Part shown: piece by piece, positions 42,201 to 50,303 of the stretch
How the letters are laid out: the number at the start of each line of letters is the position of its first letter
Position numbering within the stretch: position 1 is the first letter of the stretch
From: JBDHTS01 sp044221445
GTDB taxonomy: Bacteria > Pseudomonadota > Alphaproteobacteria > Micavibrionales > Micavibrionaceae
Assembly: GCA_044221445.1 (NCBI GenBank)
Contig: JBGAPF010000002.1
Span: 62,001-126,000 of the forward strand
DNA length: 64,000 nt
Reading direction: 5' to 3'
Program-made: the position numbers and the translations under genes
Notes under the pieces: model-generated
What the model saw: only the letters and a program-made list of their open reading frames with translations
Told to the model about the DNA's origin: nothing
The model's database searches: none

Positions 42201-42841
42201 AGCTCCACCGTGCCGGAAGTTTCGACGGTTTCCGACGTGACTTTCAGCGCCGTCCAGCACCCGGAATAGCGCGACATCGAAATGCCAAGCAGTCCGTATT
42301 CGACGAATTCCTGGATGCTGTAAGGATACAGCTGCGGGATCATCATGGCGTAAAGCGCATGGTCCGACTGGCACGGCAATGTCGAGGATTTACAGGCATG
42401 GTCGTCGCCGACAAGCGCCAGGACACCGCCGAGCGGCGATGTGCCCGCAGCGTTGGCGTGCCGCATGACGTCACCGGAGCGGTCGACGCCGGGGCTTTTG
42501 CCGTACCACATCCCGAACACGCCATCGACTTTCGCCCCGGGCAACAGATTCACCTGCTGTGTCCCCCAGACCGCCGTGGCGGCAAGGTCTTCGTTCACGC
42601 CCGGCTGGAACCTGACGTTCAGTTCTTCAAGATATTTTCGCGCCTTGATCAGTTCGCGGTCATATCCCCCAAGCGGCGAACCGCGATAACCGGAAATGAA
42701 ACCTGCCGTGTTGAGGCCCGCGGCGATATCGCGGCGGCGTTGTACGATGGGGATACGGGCAAGGGCCTGCAGGCCGCTCATATACGCGACGCCGGACTCA
42801 AGCTCGAATTTGTCGTTCAGGGAAACGGAACGCAGGGGCAT
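39236..42841 (-). CDS. fused indolepyruvate:ferredoxin oxidoreductase (2-oxoacid oxidoreductase)
   Basis: This 1201-residue protein joins the alpha (IorA) and gamma/beta (IorB) parts. It oxidises aryl or branched 2-oxoacids to acyl-CoA and passes electrons to ferredoxin. The N-terminal part has GFISGYRGSPLGGYDREL. The TPP site is GDGTYFHSG with YNDAVAMTGGQ (about 500-540), and a ferredoxin-like Cys cluster CEACGDCSVQSNC is near 635-650. The C-terminal IorB part starts at NIMVTGIGGTGVLTTGAIMG. Such fused enzymes are typical of Alphaproteobacteria. Its acyl-CoA products would enter the pathways encoded nearby. Confidence 0.93.
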   Translation of the reverse strand: MPLRSVSLNDKFELESGVAYMSGLQALARIPIVQRRRDIAAGLNTAGFISGYRGSPLGGYDRELIKARKYLEELNVRFQPGVNEDLAATAVWGTQQVNLLPGAKVDGVFGMWYGKSPGVDRSGDVMRHANAAGTSPLGGVLALVGDDHACKSSTLPCQSDHALYAMMIPQLYPYSIQEFVEYGLLGISMSRYSGCWTALKVTSETVETSGTVELDRENRAILMPGDEEFIMPPGGLHIRLNDQPRQIDYRLQNFKLFACHAFARKNQIDRVVWDSPRPRFGIITSGKSYGDVRQALLDLGITEEIARDIGIRLYKVGMTWPLEPKGVQAFVEGLEEILIVEEKRELIEYQLKQQIFNWDEKRRPVVVGKYDEHRNRLLPLHNDQSVGMVARVLAQRIHRFYTTPQIEQALSFYERYERTMEKYAPPSLRKPYYCSGCPHNTSTKVPNGSFAMVGIGCHYMVQWMDRNSSLCTQMGGEGVPWIGASPFTETKHIFANLGDGTYFHSGTLAIRASVAAKVNITYKILYNDAVAMTGGQSVDGDLPVERVAQQVMAEGVTKCWIVTENPDHYKDKKSIPENVPVLHRDWMDKIQMEARATPGCTVIIYDQTCAAEKRRRRKRNQYPDPPKRVFINSAVCEACGDCSVQSNCVSVMPLETEYGRKRQINQTTCNKDYSCVKGFCPSFVTVEGGALRRNADDVSTTASSALSSHQYSNNPPPSGAPDIHVHGPFDGIPDPTVPDIVHACNIMVTGIGGTGVLTTGAIMGMAAHLEGLHCAILDSTGLAQKGGEVLSHVRLAASLDELRTGHIITGGANVLIACDIVSATGPAAHETLNTERTDAIVNLDNTPVAAFVTDNKIDFHQDELKRNIVAATRTHFFIDANEITGTLLGDEMPTNIFMLGFAWQKGLIPLGKESIERAIELNGVALQTNLKAFNYGRLAAHDPTKMDVLIKAARNGADSEPLSRTLDEVVAKRAAYLAAYQNKRYAKRYTDLVKRVRSYEQSLSSPDLRVRGDSEGEARPHELDSPDASVTSFGFPLTEAVAYNYHRLLAYKDEYEVARLYTGGDFRKMLRRQFSGDYTLKFNLAPPVFEREDPATGRPKKREFGPWMMTVFQILARLKFVRGTPLDIFGYHKDRKAERALITEYEQTAEWVLDHANEGNLRSCIELLSLPDMIRGYGPIKEENIRRAQAAKAQIEARLGV

Positions 42842-42914
42842 GACGTGGATATTATAGCGCGAACAACAGGCGCTTGCTTCATTAAAAATTCCGCGCGATG
42901 CGGCTATATAAAAA

Positions 42915-42942
42915 CGTCACCCCGGCGCAGGCCGGGATGACG
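42915..42942. repeat. short hairpin repeat (CGTCACCCCGGC family)
   Basis: CGTCACCCCGGC and GCCGGGATGACG, 12 bases each with one G-T type mismatch, flank a 4-base loop. It lies between the IOR start and the downstream minus gene stop and resembles the small extragenic palindromes common in proteobacteria. It may also serve as a terminator of the gene at 42973 read the other way, but no T-tract is visible. Confidence 0.75.
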
Positions 42943-42972
42943 CATCTTGATGGTCGTACAATACGCAGAAAA

Positions 42973-43305
42973 TTAGTTATTGAATTCTTTCAGGTCCTGC
43001 TTCTGCACAGGACGCTTGCCCGCTGCAGGTTCGATGGACGGGACGGCCGGGGGAGCGGAAAAATCCGATGTGGTGGCCGTCGTCGTGGTTGTCGTGGTGG
43101 TGATGTTCTTCGTATACTCGTTCACCATCGGAGGAGGCGCTTCCTCATTGTCTTCGCGGCTCTGAACAGGCGCTTCCGCTTTGGGCATCCAGCTCCAGAA
43201 CGACGAAGAGGAACCTGTGGTCGTGGTGGTTTCGGCCTGTGCGGCGGATAGCGCGCCAAAGCTGGCTGCGCTCATCACCGCCGCGAACAATACAAATTTT
43301 TTCAT
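42973..43305 (-). CDS. small exported protein with threonine runs
   Basis: From the ATG at 43305, preceded by AGGAAG, the 110-residue product has a signal peptide (about 1-23, FVLFAAVMSAASFGALSAAQA). Two threonine runs, ETTTTTGSSSS just after the signal and NITTTTTTTTATTS about 70 residues in, are separated by an acidic/proline segment. Such Thr-rich tracts are usually disordered surface or envelope linkers. No function is known. The longer frame from 43473 overlaps the FadL gene and is rejected. Confidence 0.65.
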   Translation of the reverse strand: MKKFVLFAAVMSAASFGALSAAQAETTTTTGSSSSFWSWMPKAEAPVQSREDNEEAPPPMVNEYTKNITTTTTTTTATTSDFSAPPAVPSIEPAAGKRPVQKQDLKEFNN

Positions 43306-43474
43306 CGCTTCTTCCTTTTTCATAAGTTCAAGTAAGGGTTTTCCATACCACCCTAGCAGATTCTTATTTTTTGCAAAGGGGTTCAAACATCGGATGAAAG
43401 GAATATAATCAGGAAGACCAGCCGTGATTGCGGCGCAGGTAGACAACGTGTCCAGTAAAAGGGTCAGCATCATA

Positions 43475-44707
43475 ATGCGGAAGGCGGTTTTCGGGATCCT
43501 GGCTTTGTTCTGCGTGCAACCGGCCCATGCGGGATCGTTTTATCTTCAGGAGCAGTCCGCCGCCGCGATGGGGACGGCCTATGCCGGGGCGGGTGCCCTG
43601 CCCCGCGACTCCAGCATCCTGTATTACAACCCCGCCGGGATGACGGGTCTGAAAGCCCCGCAGGTCAGTCTTGGCGCCAGCATGCTGGCCGCCCAGGCCG
43701 ACAACCATAATTCAGGATCGACTTTCGTCGGCGTTCCGGTGGGGGACAGCGATTCAGACGATCCTCTCCCTTTTTCTGTCCTGCCCCATGGGTATGCCGC
43801 CGCGCCAGTCACGGACAGGTTGTGGCTCGGCATCGGCGTGTCGGCCCCGTTCGGCCTCGCCACGAAATATAACGGCGACTGGTACGGACGGTTCGACTCC
43901 GTAAAAAGCGTACTGAAGGTCGTCGATATCCAGCCCACGGTCGCTTATAAAGCCACGGACTGGCTGTCAGTCGGCGCGGGCATTAACATCCAGTACGCAG
44001 ACGCCACCCTGACCAATGTGGTCAGTAACGGCGTATCGGCGGGACCTGCTGGAATTGAAGGATCGGACTGGTCCGCCGGATATAATCTCGGTGTTATGGC
44101 AGAGCCGGTGGAAGGGACGCATATCGGCGTCAATTACCGGTCGCCCGTTACGCACGAACTGGACGGCACCGTGACCGTCGCCGGTGTGCCCGGTTTCAAT
44201 GAGAACAGCGGCGGTTCTGCCGACCTCGATCTGCCGGACATTATCGGCCTGAGCGTGGCTCAGGAGATGATGCCTGATTGGACCATAATGGCCCAGGTAA
44301 ATTATTTCGGCTGGGACCGGTTCAGCGACATCACCGTAATCCGTGATAACGGCACGACGGCTAAATCGATCACGGAAAACTATAAGTCGACGCTAAGTTT
44401 CGCACTGGGCGCGGAATATATGTGGAACGATAAGACCACCCTGCGCTTCGGCTACCAGTACGATCAGACGCCGACCAGAGATGAATTCCGCGATACACGC
44501 GTACCCGACGGCAACCGGAACAATATCGCGGCAGGTGTGGGATATGCGCTCTGCCCCAGCCTGACCCTGAACGCCGCCGCGATGCTGACGTTTATATCGG
44601 ATAAAGATATTAATGTCCGGCGCAATGCAAACCTCGCAGCGATCCGGTCAGAACGGGACGACACGTCGATCCTGCTGGGTTCGCTTGGCGTGTCCTATAG
44701 ATTTTAG
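43475..44707 (+). CDS. OmpP1/FadL/TodX-family outer-membrane channel
   Basis: The protein is about 410 residues from the ATG at 43475, with a signal peptide ending QPAHA before GSFYLQEQSAAAMGTAYAGA. SSILYYNPAGMTGL is the conserved NPA loop of FadL. The terminal strand SLGVSYRF ends in phenylalanine, as expected for BamA recognition. Family members import long-chain fatty acids or hydrocarbons across the outer membrane, fitting FadE and the acyl-CoA genes in the window. A GTG at 43448 is an alternative start. Confidence 0.88.
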   Translation: MRKAVFGILALFCVQPAHAGSFYLQEQSAAAMGTAYAGAGALPRDSSILYYNPAGMTGLKAPQVSLGASMLAAQADNHNSGSTFVGVPVGDSDSDDPLPFSVLPHGYAAAPVTDRLWLGIGVSAPFGLATKYNGDWYGRFDSVKSVLKVVDIQPTVAYKATDWLSVGAGINIQYADATLTNVVSNGVSAGPAGIEGSDWSAGYNLGVMAEPVEGTHIGVNYRSPVTHELDGTVTVAGVPGFNENSGGSADLDLPDIIGLSVAQEMMPDWTIMAQVNYFGWDRFSDITVIRDNGTTAKSITENYKSTLSFALGAEYMWNDKTTLRFGYQYDQTPTRDEFRDTRVPDGNRNNIAAGVGYALCPSLTLNAAAMLTFISDKDINVRRNANLAAIRSERDDTSILLGSLGVSYRF

Positions 44708-44761
44708 TTAAGTAAATCCAGATACATTCCCTCATGCCTTGTTCTCTTTAACGCGGCAAAA

Positions 44762-44803
44762 GACTGCGCTTGGCAGTATAATTATTAATTATAGAACGCA
44801 GTC
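44762..44803. repeat. AT-rich nested inverted repeat in a 230-base gene-free gap
   Basis: GACTGCG (44762-44768) pairs with CGCAGTC (44797-44803), and inside it TATAATTA (44777-44784) and TAATTATA (44786-44793) form a second perfect palindrome. The surrounding 44708-44937 is AT-rich and holds nothing else that I can identify. It could be a terminator of the FadL gene or a binding site. Confidence 0.5.
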
Positions 44804-44937
44804 CTAATCTATTTTTAATGATAAATGTCAAGCCATTGATAATAAACAATATAAATTGCATAAAATGCTATGGAAACTTAAAAAGACCTTAAGCGATCCC
44901 CCTGCATACTGGACTTATAACAAAAGGGTTCAGGGGC

Positions 44938-45225
44938 ATGTTCAGGTTGATCGCAAGGCACGTTTTTTCACCATTGGCATTGATGATCGGCATCCCGATG
45001 ATCCTGAGTATGTCGGATCCCGCGGCGGGCAGCACCATCGGCGGCACGATCATGAACGGCCTCCAGACGGCAGCCAGCCCCCTATCCGCTTCCGATATCG
45101 GCACCCTTACCGGTAACACCGTAAACGGCTTCATCGCCACAGCCCGCAAGGGCGGATCCCATCGCGGCGGTATGTCGCATAGCTATGTCAGCGGCGGGGG
45201 GCCGATTTTTCTGCCTTATAACTGA
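44938..45225 (+). CDS. small protein with a hydrophobic N-terminus
   Basis: The 95-residue product begins at an ATG with AGGGG upstream. Residues about 10-25 (FSPLALMIGIPMILSMSD) form one hydrophobic segment, a signal or anchor, and the remainder is glycine/serine/threonine-rich (GSTIGGTIMNG, GSHRGGMSHSYVSGGG). No family is recognised. An antisense frame covers much of it; the ribosome site and signal-like start favour this one. Confidence 0.5.
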   Translation: MFRLIARHVFSPLALMIGIPMILSMSDPAAGSTIGGTIMNGLQTAASPLSASDIGTLTGNTVNGFIATARKGGSHRGGMSHSYVSGGGPIFLPYN

Positions 45226-45229
45226 TCCA

Positions 45230-45763
45230 TCAAAGAGCCAGTCTCGCCATCAAAGGTACAGCTACAGTCTCGGGGCTGCGGGTGTTTTTCAACGCCCCTG
45301 TCGTTTCAGGCGTGGTCTCTATTGTCGCATCATAAACGGCATGAATGGAGGATGGCTTCGGTAGTTTTATTCTGTCCGGCTTGTCCACAATCTCGGCACC
45401 GTAATCGACGACTTCTTTATTGGCACTGCTAATAATTTCTTGGCACGCGCTATGAAGAGGATCGCCTTCCATACCTTCTATTAAAAACCCCGGACACGCC
45501 GGATATTGCCTTATGATTTCCTCGACAGCCTGAATCCCGCTGGCATCCCATACAAACAGACTCATGCCTTCTGTCGGGCCTGCAGGATGCAAGTACTTTT
45601 CGGATACCTGGGGTTGGTGTTGCAGCGTATCCGCCACGCAAAAGGCGGCTGTAATCGTATCAGGATGAAAAGACAAGGCTGCGCCTCTTTTTACGCGCTC
45701 CCCATGAGCGTACAAATCCCACTGAAGCGCCACGGGGCCGCTTTTACCTTTTTCATCTGTCAT
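45230..45763 (-). CDS. hypothetical protein
   Basis: The 177-residue soluble protein contains GPVALQWDLYAHGERVKRGA near the start, a central GMSLFVWDASGIQAVEEIIR and an alanine/threonine-rich C-terminus. There is no signal peptide or recognised motif. It ends five bases from the convergent small gene at 44938. Confidence 0.6.
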   Translation of the reverse strand: MTDEKGKSGPVALQWDLYAHGERVKRGAALSFHPDTITAAFCVADTLQHQPQVSEKYLHPAGPTEGMSLFVWDASGIQAVEEIIRQYPACPGFLIEGMEGDPLHSACQEIISSANKEVVDYGAEIVDKPDRIKLPKPSSIHAVYDATIETTPETTGALKNTRSPETVAVPLMARLAL

Positions 45764-45834
45764 CCCTAATCCCTTTTTTAATTAAATTCACCCGCATTGA
45801 AATATAACATTACGATAGCAATTCAAGTCCAGTT

Positions 45835-46995
45835 TTATTTTGTTTCTTCAAAGAGTTCGCGTCCTATAAGCATACGGCGGATTTCACTTGTTCCGGCCCC
45901 GATTTCATAGAGTTTGGCGTCCCTGAGAAGCCGACCGGTCGGGTATTCGTTGATATAGCCGTTTCCGCCCAGGCACTGTATCGCATCGAGCGCCGCTTTC
46001 GTGGCCGCCTCGGCACTCAGGAGGATGCAACCGGCGGCGTCCTTCCGGGCCGTTTCGCCCCGGTCGCAGGCCTGCGCCACGGTATAGACATAGGCGCGCA
46101 TGGCGGAAAGCGTGGCATACATGTCGGCCACCTTCCCTTGGATCAGCTGGAACGCACCGATGGGCTGGCCGAACTGCTCGCGCTCGTGGATATAGGGCAG
46201 GACGATATCGAGGCAGGCCTGCATGATGCCGAGCGGTCCGCCCGACAAAACCACGCGCTCGTAATCCAGCCCGGACATCAGGACGCGCACGCCCTTCCCC
46301 TCCTCTCCCAGAATGTTCTCTGCCGGCACTTCGCAGTCGCGGAATACCAGTTCGCAGGTATTGGAACCGCGCATGCCCAGCTTGTCCAGCTTCTGCGCCG
46401 TTGAGAACCCGTTCATGCCTTTTTCGATCAGGAAAGCCGTAATGCCTTTAGAGCCGGCGCCCGGATCGGTCTTGGCGTAGACGACCAGCGTATCGGCGTC
46501 GGGACCGTTCGTGATCCACATTTTCGTGCCGTTCAGGATATAACGGCCTCCCTTTTTCTCGGCCCGCAGCTTCATCGAGACGACATCGGAGCCCGCGCCC
46601 GTTTCGCTCATCGCCAGCGCGCCGATATGCTCGCCTGAAACCAGTTTCGGCAGGTATTTCTGTTTCTGCGCGGCCGTGCCGTTACGGTTGATCTGGTTGA
46701 CGCACAGATTGGAATGCGCGCCATAAGACAGCGCGACCGCGGCTGAGGCGCGGCTGATCTCTTCCATCGCGATCACATGGGCCAGATACCCCATATTCGC
46801 CCCGCCGAACTCCTCAGCGACGGTCATGCCCAGCAGCCCCATCGCCCCCAGCTTGGGCCACAGTTCATTCGGAAACTCGTTCCTGTGATCGATCTCGGCT
46901 GCGCGCGGCGCGATTTCAGCGGCGGCAAACTTCCGCACCTCTTCCCGCATCATGTCGATGGTGTCGCCGTGGGAAAATTTGAGGCAGGGAGACAT
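45835..46995 (-). CDS. isovaleryl-CoA dehydrogenase
   Basis: The enzyme (LiuA/IVD) oxidises isovaleryl-CoA to 3-methylcrotonyl-CoA in leucine breakdown. From the ATG at 46995 it has 386 residues, with the acyl-CoA dehydrogenase signatures ALAMSETGAGSDVVSM and QCLGGNGYINEYPTGRLLRD. The base Glu is E246 in GLDYERVVLSGGPLG, the position used by isovaleryl-CoA dehydrogenases and unlike the C-terminal base of short-chain enzymes. Its ATG overlaps the stop of the small membrane gene by one base (TGATG), implying coupling. Confidence 0.92.
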   Translation of the reverse strand: MSPCLKFSHGDTIDMMREEVRKFAAAEIAPRAAEIDHRNEFPNELWPKLGAMGLLGMTVAEEFGGANMGYLAHVIAMEEISRASAAVALSYGAHSNLCVNQINRNGTAAQKQKYLPKLVSGEHIGALAMSETGAGSDVVSMKLRAEKKGGRYILNGTKMWITNGPDADTLVVYAKTDPGAGSKGITAFLIEKGMNGFSTAQKLDKLGMRGSNTCELVFRDCEVPAENILGEEGKGVRVLMSGLDYERVVLSGGPLGIMQACLDIVLPYIHEREQFGQPIGAFQLIQGKVADMYATLSAMRAYVYTVAQACDRGETARKDAAGCILLSAEAATKAALDAIQCLGGNGYINEYPTGRLLRDAKLYEIGAGTSEIRRMLIGRELFEETK

Positions 46996-47195
46996 CAGAA
47001 AATTCCCCTGAAAATGGAAAACACAGTATAGAGCGCCCCAAACCCAGGCAGGAAAATCGACAGCACCACACAGATCAGCGAGTCGTTGACCGCCGCGATC
47101 ACCGCGCCGATCAGGCCGCCAAACGCCCACAGAATGGCGACAAAGGCAAATAGTCCCGCGCCAAGGGCGGCTTTGAGCTTGGTGATTGTTTTCAT
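46995..47195 (-). CDS. small membrane protein coupled to isovaleryl-CoA dehydrogenase
   Basis: The 66-residue protein has two hydrophobic helices (LGAGLFAFVAILWAFGGLIG and ICVVLSIFLPGFGALYTVFS). The second recalls the short Pmp3/DUF-type small membrane proteins. It is upstream of the dehydrogenase with a one-base stop/start overlap. Its function is unknown. Confidence 0.6.
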   Translation of the reverse strand: MKTITKLKAALGAGLFAFVAILWAFGGLIGAVIAAVNDSLICVVLSIFLPGFGALYTVFSIFRGIF

Positions 47196-47276
47196 TTGTT
47201 TTCCTCTCTAACACTCTTCATATCGGCCAATGCCGGCATCCAAAATTTGCATGGACAATGATCATTGCGCCCGATC

Positions 47277-48182
47277 CTATGGCTCCCGGCTTTCGCCAGG
47301 GTGGCGGGCATAAGCGAGTTTTGAAACCGGTTTCCGCCCCAGCTTGTCCGATATCCACCACGCCGTTTCGATGACTTTATCCAGATCCACGTTAGTCTCA
47401 TAGCCCATGCCGTTCAGCAGATACAGCACGTCCTCCGTCGCCACGTTGCCGGTCGCGCCTTTGGCATAGGGGCAACCGCCGAGACCCGCGACCGAAGAGT
47501 CGACCACAGCCACGCCGTCCTGCAGCCCTGCGTAAATATTCGCCAGCGCCTGGCCGTAGGTATCATGGCAATGGAGCGCCAAAGCCGTTACCGGCACCTG
47601 TCTCGCCACTGCCGCGACCACCGCAGCGATTATGTTGGGCGTGCCGACGCCTATCGTATCGCCAAGGCTGATTTCATAGCAGCCCATGCCGTGCAGCCGC
47701 GCCGAAACATCCGCCACCTGGGCGGGATCGACCGCGCCTTCGTAAGGGCAGCCCGCGACGCACGATACATAGCCGCGCACTTTCACCCCCGCCTGCTTCG
47801 CCATGGCCATGACAGGCTCGAAACGCCGCAGGCTCTCGGCAATGGAACAGTTGATGTTCTTTTGGCTGAACGTTTCCGAGGCCGAGGCGAATACGGCGAT
47901 TTCCGTGACATTGGCGGCCAGCGCCGCTTGCATCCCCTGCTCGTTCGGGACGAGGACAGGATAGGTCACGCCGGGTTTGCGCTTTATGCCCGCCATCACT
48001 TCCGCAGCGTCCGCCATCTGGGGCACCCATTTCGGCGAAACGAAACTGGCGGATTCTATATGGGCCAGACCGGTCGCGGACAGGCGATCGACCAGTTCGA
48101 CCTTCACCGCCGCCGGGACAGCCTGCTTTTCATTCTGCAACCCGTCGCGCGGGCCGACTTCGACTATCCGTACAGTCACCAT
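47277..48182 (-). CDS. hydroxymethylglutaryl-CoA lyase with a repeat-derived tail
   Basis: The enzyme (LiuE) cleaves HMG-CoA to acetyl-CoA and acetoacetate, the last step of leucine degradation. From the ATG at 48182 it has 301 residues. It has EVGPRDGLQNE at about residues 7-17, the active-site loop VAGLGGCPYAKGATGNVATED and ALHCHDTYGQ. The last nine residues (RHPGESREP) are encoded by the short repeat at 47280-47306, and the stop lies directly beyond it, so the native C-terminus has been replaced. The tail is on the outside of the fold and activity is likely retained. Confidence 0.93.
   Translation of the reverse strand: MVTVRIVEVGPRDGLQNEKQAVPAAVKVELVDRLSATGLAHIESASFVSPKWVPQMADAAEVMAGIKRKPGVTYPVLVPNEQGMQAALAANVTEIAVFASASETFSQKNINCSIAESLRRFEPVMAMAKQAGVKVRGYVSCVAGCPYEGAVDPAQVADVSARLHGMGCYEISLGDTIGVGTPNIIAAVVAAVARQVPVTALALHCHDTYGQALANIYAGLQDGVAVVDSSVAGLGGCPYAKGATGNVATEDVLYLLNGMGYETNVDLDKVIETAWWISDKLGRKPVSKLAYARHPGESREP
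47280..47306. repeat. extragenic-type repeat read into the HMG-CoA lyase gene
   Basis: The plus strand reads CTCCCGGCTTTCGCCAGGGTG around a CCCGGC-TTTC-GCC core typical of dispersed palindromes. In this frame such repeats code for the frequently seen RHPGESREP-type peptide. Confidence 0.6.
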
Positions 48183-48236
48183 GCTTTTAGTGTATGATGG
48201 TTTCGGCTTCGTTTCCAACCCGCAAAATCGTCCCCC

Positions 48237-49112
48237 GTGCTTTCCTCCTGGTTCCTGTTCGCTCTCGCCTCCTCTTTCTGCTCGGCCCTTGGCATGTATA
48301 TGCATCAGCGGCTGAACGGGTCTAACGTTGCGTCCGCTGTGTGGATCAAGCTGATCGCGGTGACGGTGGCCTTTCCGGTGCTGATCAAAACCGGCCTGCC
48401 AGACGCGCCCGCATTTTACGTGTTCACCGGCCTGGCGGCGATGGTGTGGTGCATCAACGATTTGATCTATTTCAGGGCCGTGAATGAACATGGGGCCGCA
48501 CTACTGGCGCGGCTATCGCCGCTGGGGCTGATCGCGATTTTCGTGGCATGGTTTTTCATCCGGCCCGAACTGCTGCACCAGTATCTGCAGGACGCGCCCC
48601 GTTTCGCGGCCGTGTGCGGGGTGCTGCTGTTTTCCGTGCTGTGCGCCGTATCATTGCGCCGCTGCCCGTTTTCCTGGCGGGCGCTGAAAGCGATCTGGTT
48701 CGTGATCGTGGCCAGCGTGGCCGGCACTTTCCTGGTGAAGGAAGCGGTGGATTCGGCGGCGGTCGCCAAGGGCGTGTTTGGGTATGTGGGGATCGAGGCG
48801 GCGATCATGCTGGTCTTTTACGGCCTCTGGTTTTCCTTGCGCGATAAGACGGGCGGCCGCGCGGTGTTCAGCCGTCATGGCGTTAAGACCGGGCTGGTCG
48901 TCAGCGGCTTCCTCGTGGTTGCCATCATCCTGCGCACGATGGCGCAGCAGAAGGTGGACCATCCTGCCTATGTGACGATGATCAGCATGCTGGACGTCGT
49001 CTGGCTGATGATCCTGACGCCCTTGTCTGGCTGGAAAGACCAGAGTAACAAATGGGCGGGGCTGGGCATTGCCGCAAGCGCGCTGGCGCTGGCATTTTTG
49101 AAAGTACGATAA
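48237..49112 (+). CDS. EamA/DMT-like ten-helix permease
   Basis: The 291-residue membrane protein has about ten hydrophobic helices in two halves. The first includes ALASSFCSALGMYMHQRLNG and YFRAVNEHGAALLARLSPLG; the second includes TFLVKEAVDSAAVAKGVFGY and PAYVTMISMLDVVWLMILTP. The pattern resembles drug/metabolite transporters, but the family signature is weak. The GTG start at 48237 leaves 54 bases to the divergent lyase gene. Substrate unknown. Confidence 0.75.
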   Translation: MLSSWFLFALASSFCSALGMYMHQRLNGSNVASAVWIKLIAVTVAFPVLIKTGLPDAPAFYVFTGLAAMVWCINDLIYFRAVNEHGAALLARLSPLGLIAIFVAWFFIRPELLHQYLQDAPRFAAVCGVLLFSVLCAVSLRRCPFSWRALKAIWFVIVASVAGTFLVKEAVDSAAVAKGVFGYVGIEAAIMLVFYGLWFSLRDKTGGRAVFSRHGVKTGLVVSGFLVVAIILRTMAQQKVDHPAYVTMISMLDVVWLMILTPLSGWKDQSNKWAGLGIAASALALAFLKVR

Positions 49113-49122
49113 GCAGATACGA

Positions 49123-49911
49123 TTATTTCAGCCAGGAGGCAGGGCGTTTTTCAACAAAAGCCGCTAGACCTTCCTTCGCTTCTCCGCCCGCCCGGACCCG
49201 GGCGATCCGCTCTGCGGTTTCGTCTATCAGGTCCGGCGTCACGGGCCGACCCGCGAAATCGAGACACAGGCGCTTCGCCGCCGCCATGGCTTCGGGGCCG
49301 TTCTGGCGGAGGACATCGAGAATTGTCCGCAGCTTGGCCTCCATCTCGTCGTAGCTGTGCGCGATTTCGTGGGCGAGGCCGAGATCGAAAGCCTGCTGAC
49401 CCTGGAATTTCTCGCCCGTCTGGAAAAAACGGCGCGACTGGCGCGGCCCGAGCGCACGCAGGACATAGGGCGCGATGGTCGCGGGGATCAGGCCAAGCTT
49501 GACCTCAGACAGTGCAAATACAGCGTCGTCGTGCGCGATCACGATATCGCAGCACGCGGCGAGGCCGAGCCCTCCGCCCATCGCTGCGCCCTGAACGCAG
49601 GCGACGGTCGTCTTCGGAAGCGTGTCGAGTTTATGAAGCATTTCAGCCAAGGCCATCGCGTCGACCTTGTTTTGGGCTTCCGAATAGCCAGCGGCGCGTT
49701 TCATCCAGTTCAGGTCAGCGCCCGCCGAGAAGCTTTTGCCCGCGCCGCGCAGGACCACGACAACGATATCCGTCCGGACCGCCAGATCGCCAAGCAATTC
49801 GGACAAGCGGGCGATCATGGCGTCGTCAAAGGCATTATGCGCTTCGGGACGATTGAGTGTGAGCGTGGCAACGCCCTCGTTTATTTCAATTCCCACAAGG
49901 TCTTTATTCAT
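49123..49911 (-). CDS. enoyl-CoA hydratase, probable 3-methylglutaconyl-CoA hydratase
   Basis: The 262-residue crotonase-fold enzyme has SFSAGADLNWMKRAAGYS and VQGAAMGGGLGLAACCDIVI, forming the oxyanion hole and active site, and EVKLGLIPATIAPYV. The glutamates in LSEVKLGLIP and the preceding helix fit a hydratase, and NWMK is frequent in LiuC/AtuE-type methylglutaconyl-CoA hydratases. Between isovaleryl-CoA dehydrogenase/HMG-CoA lyase and methylcrotonyl-CoA carboxylase beta, that role is the best guess. Confidence 0.87.
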   Translation of the reverse strand: MNKDLVGIEINEGVATLTLNRPEAHNAFDDAMIARLSELLGDLAVRTDIVVVVLRGAGKSFSAGADLNWMKRAAGYSEAQNKVDAMALAEMLHKLDTLPKTTVACVQGAAMGGGLGLAACCDIVIAHDDAVFALSEVKLGLIPATIAPYVLRALGPRQSRRFFQTGEKFQGQQAFDLGLAHEIAHSYDEMEAKLRTILDVLRQNGPEAMAAAKRLCLDFAGRPVTPDLIDETAERIARVRAGGEAKEGLAAFVEKRPASWLK

Positions 49912-49994
49912 AAAATTGCTCCTGTTACGATGGAATTAAACTCCGCCCCGAAGCGTTTGTCCATCGAAGCGCAGAAATAAGACGGAGTAATGCT

Positions 49995-50303
49995 ATGAAT
50001 CCGGAAATAAACCCTGAGATTTTCGAGGATATGGACTTTCCGCAGGATAAAGTGAGCATCCTGAAATATGCCGATGAAAACCACGCCGATCAGACCCTGC
50101 TTGAAAGTGTCGTCAAAATTCCAGACCGCACATACAGTAACCCACGCGAAGTCATGCAGGCGATCAAAACGACGGGCCACAGGCCTGAAGATGACGACCG
50201 CGTTTATCTACAGGACTATATCGCCGTGGTCGGTGAAGAAGAACTCGCCACCAAGGCGGATATGAGCGGTCCTCATGAAAAATGGGATGAACGCTATGAC
50301 TGA
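49995..50303 (+). CDS. DUF2795-like small acidic protein
   Basis: The 102-residue product contains ADQTLLESVVKIPDRTYSNP then REVMQAI, the second half of the DUF2795 pattern in which a helical segment is followed by L-P-D-R-x-(Y/F)-x-(S/N)-P-x-x-V. The rest is charged. It starts three overlapping small genes (49995-50617). No mechanism is known for DUF2795. Confidence 0.7.
   Translation: MNPEINPEIFEDMDFPQDKVSILKYADENHADQTLLESVVKIPDRTYSNPREVMQAIKTTGHRPEDDDRVYLQDYIAVVGEEELATKADMSGPHEKWDERYD

Noticed and set aside
41648..42940. 430-codon open frame opposite the IOR gene
   Set aside because: It is a mirror of the IOR coding sequence and ends inside the short palindromic repeat; no family features.
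47196..47214. Longer start of isovaleryl-CoA dehydrogenase
   Set aside because: The extension runs through the coding sequence of the small membrane protein in another frame and is not similar to the family.
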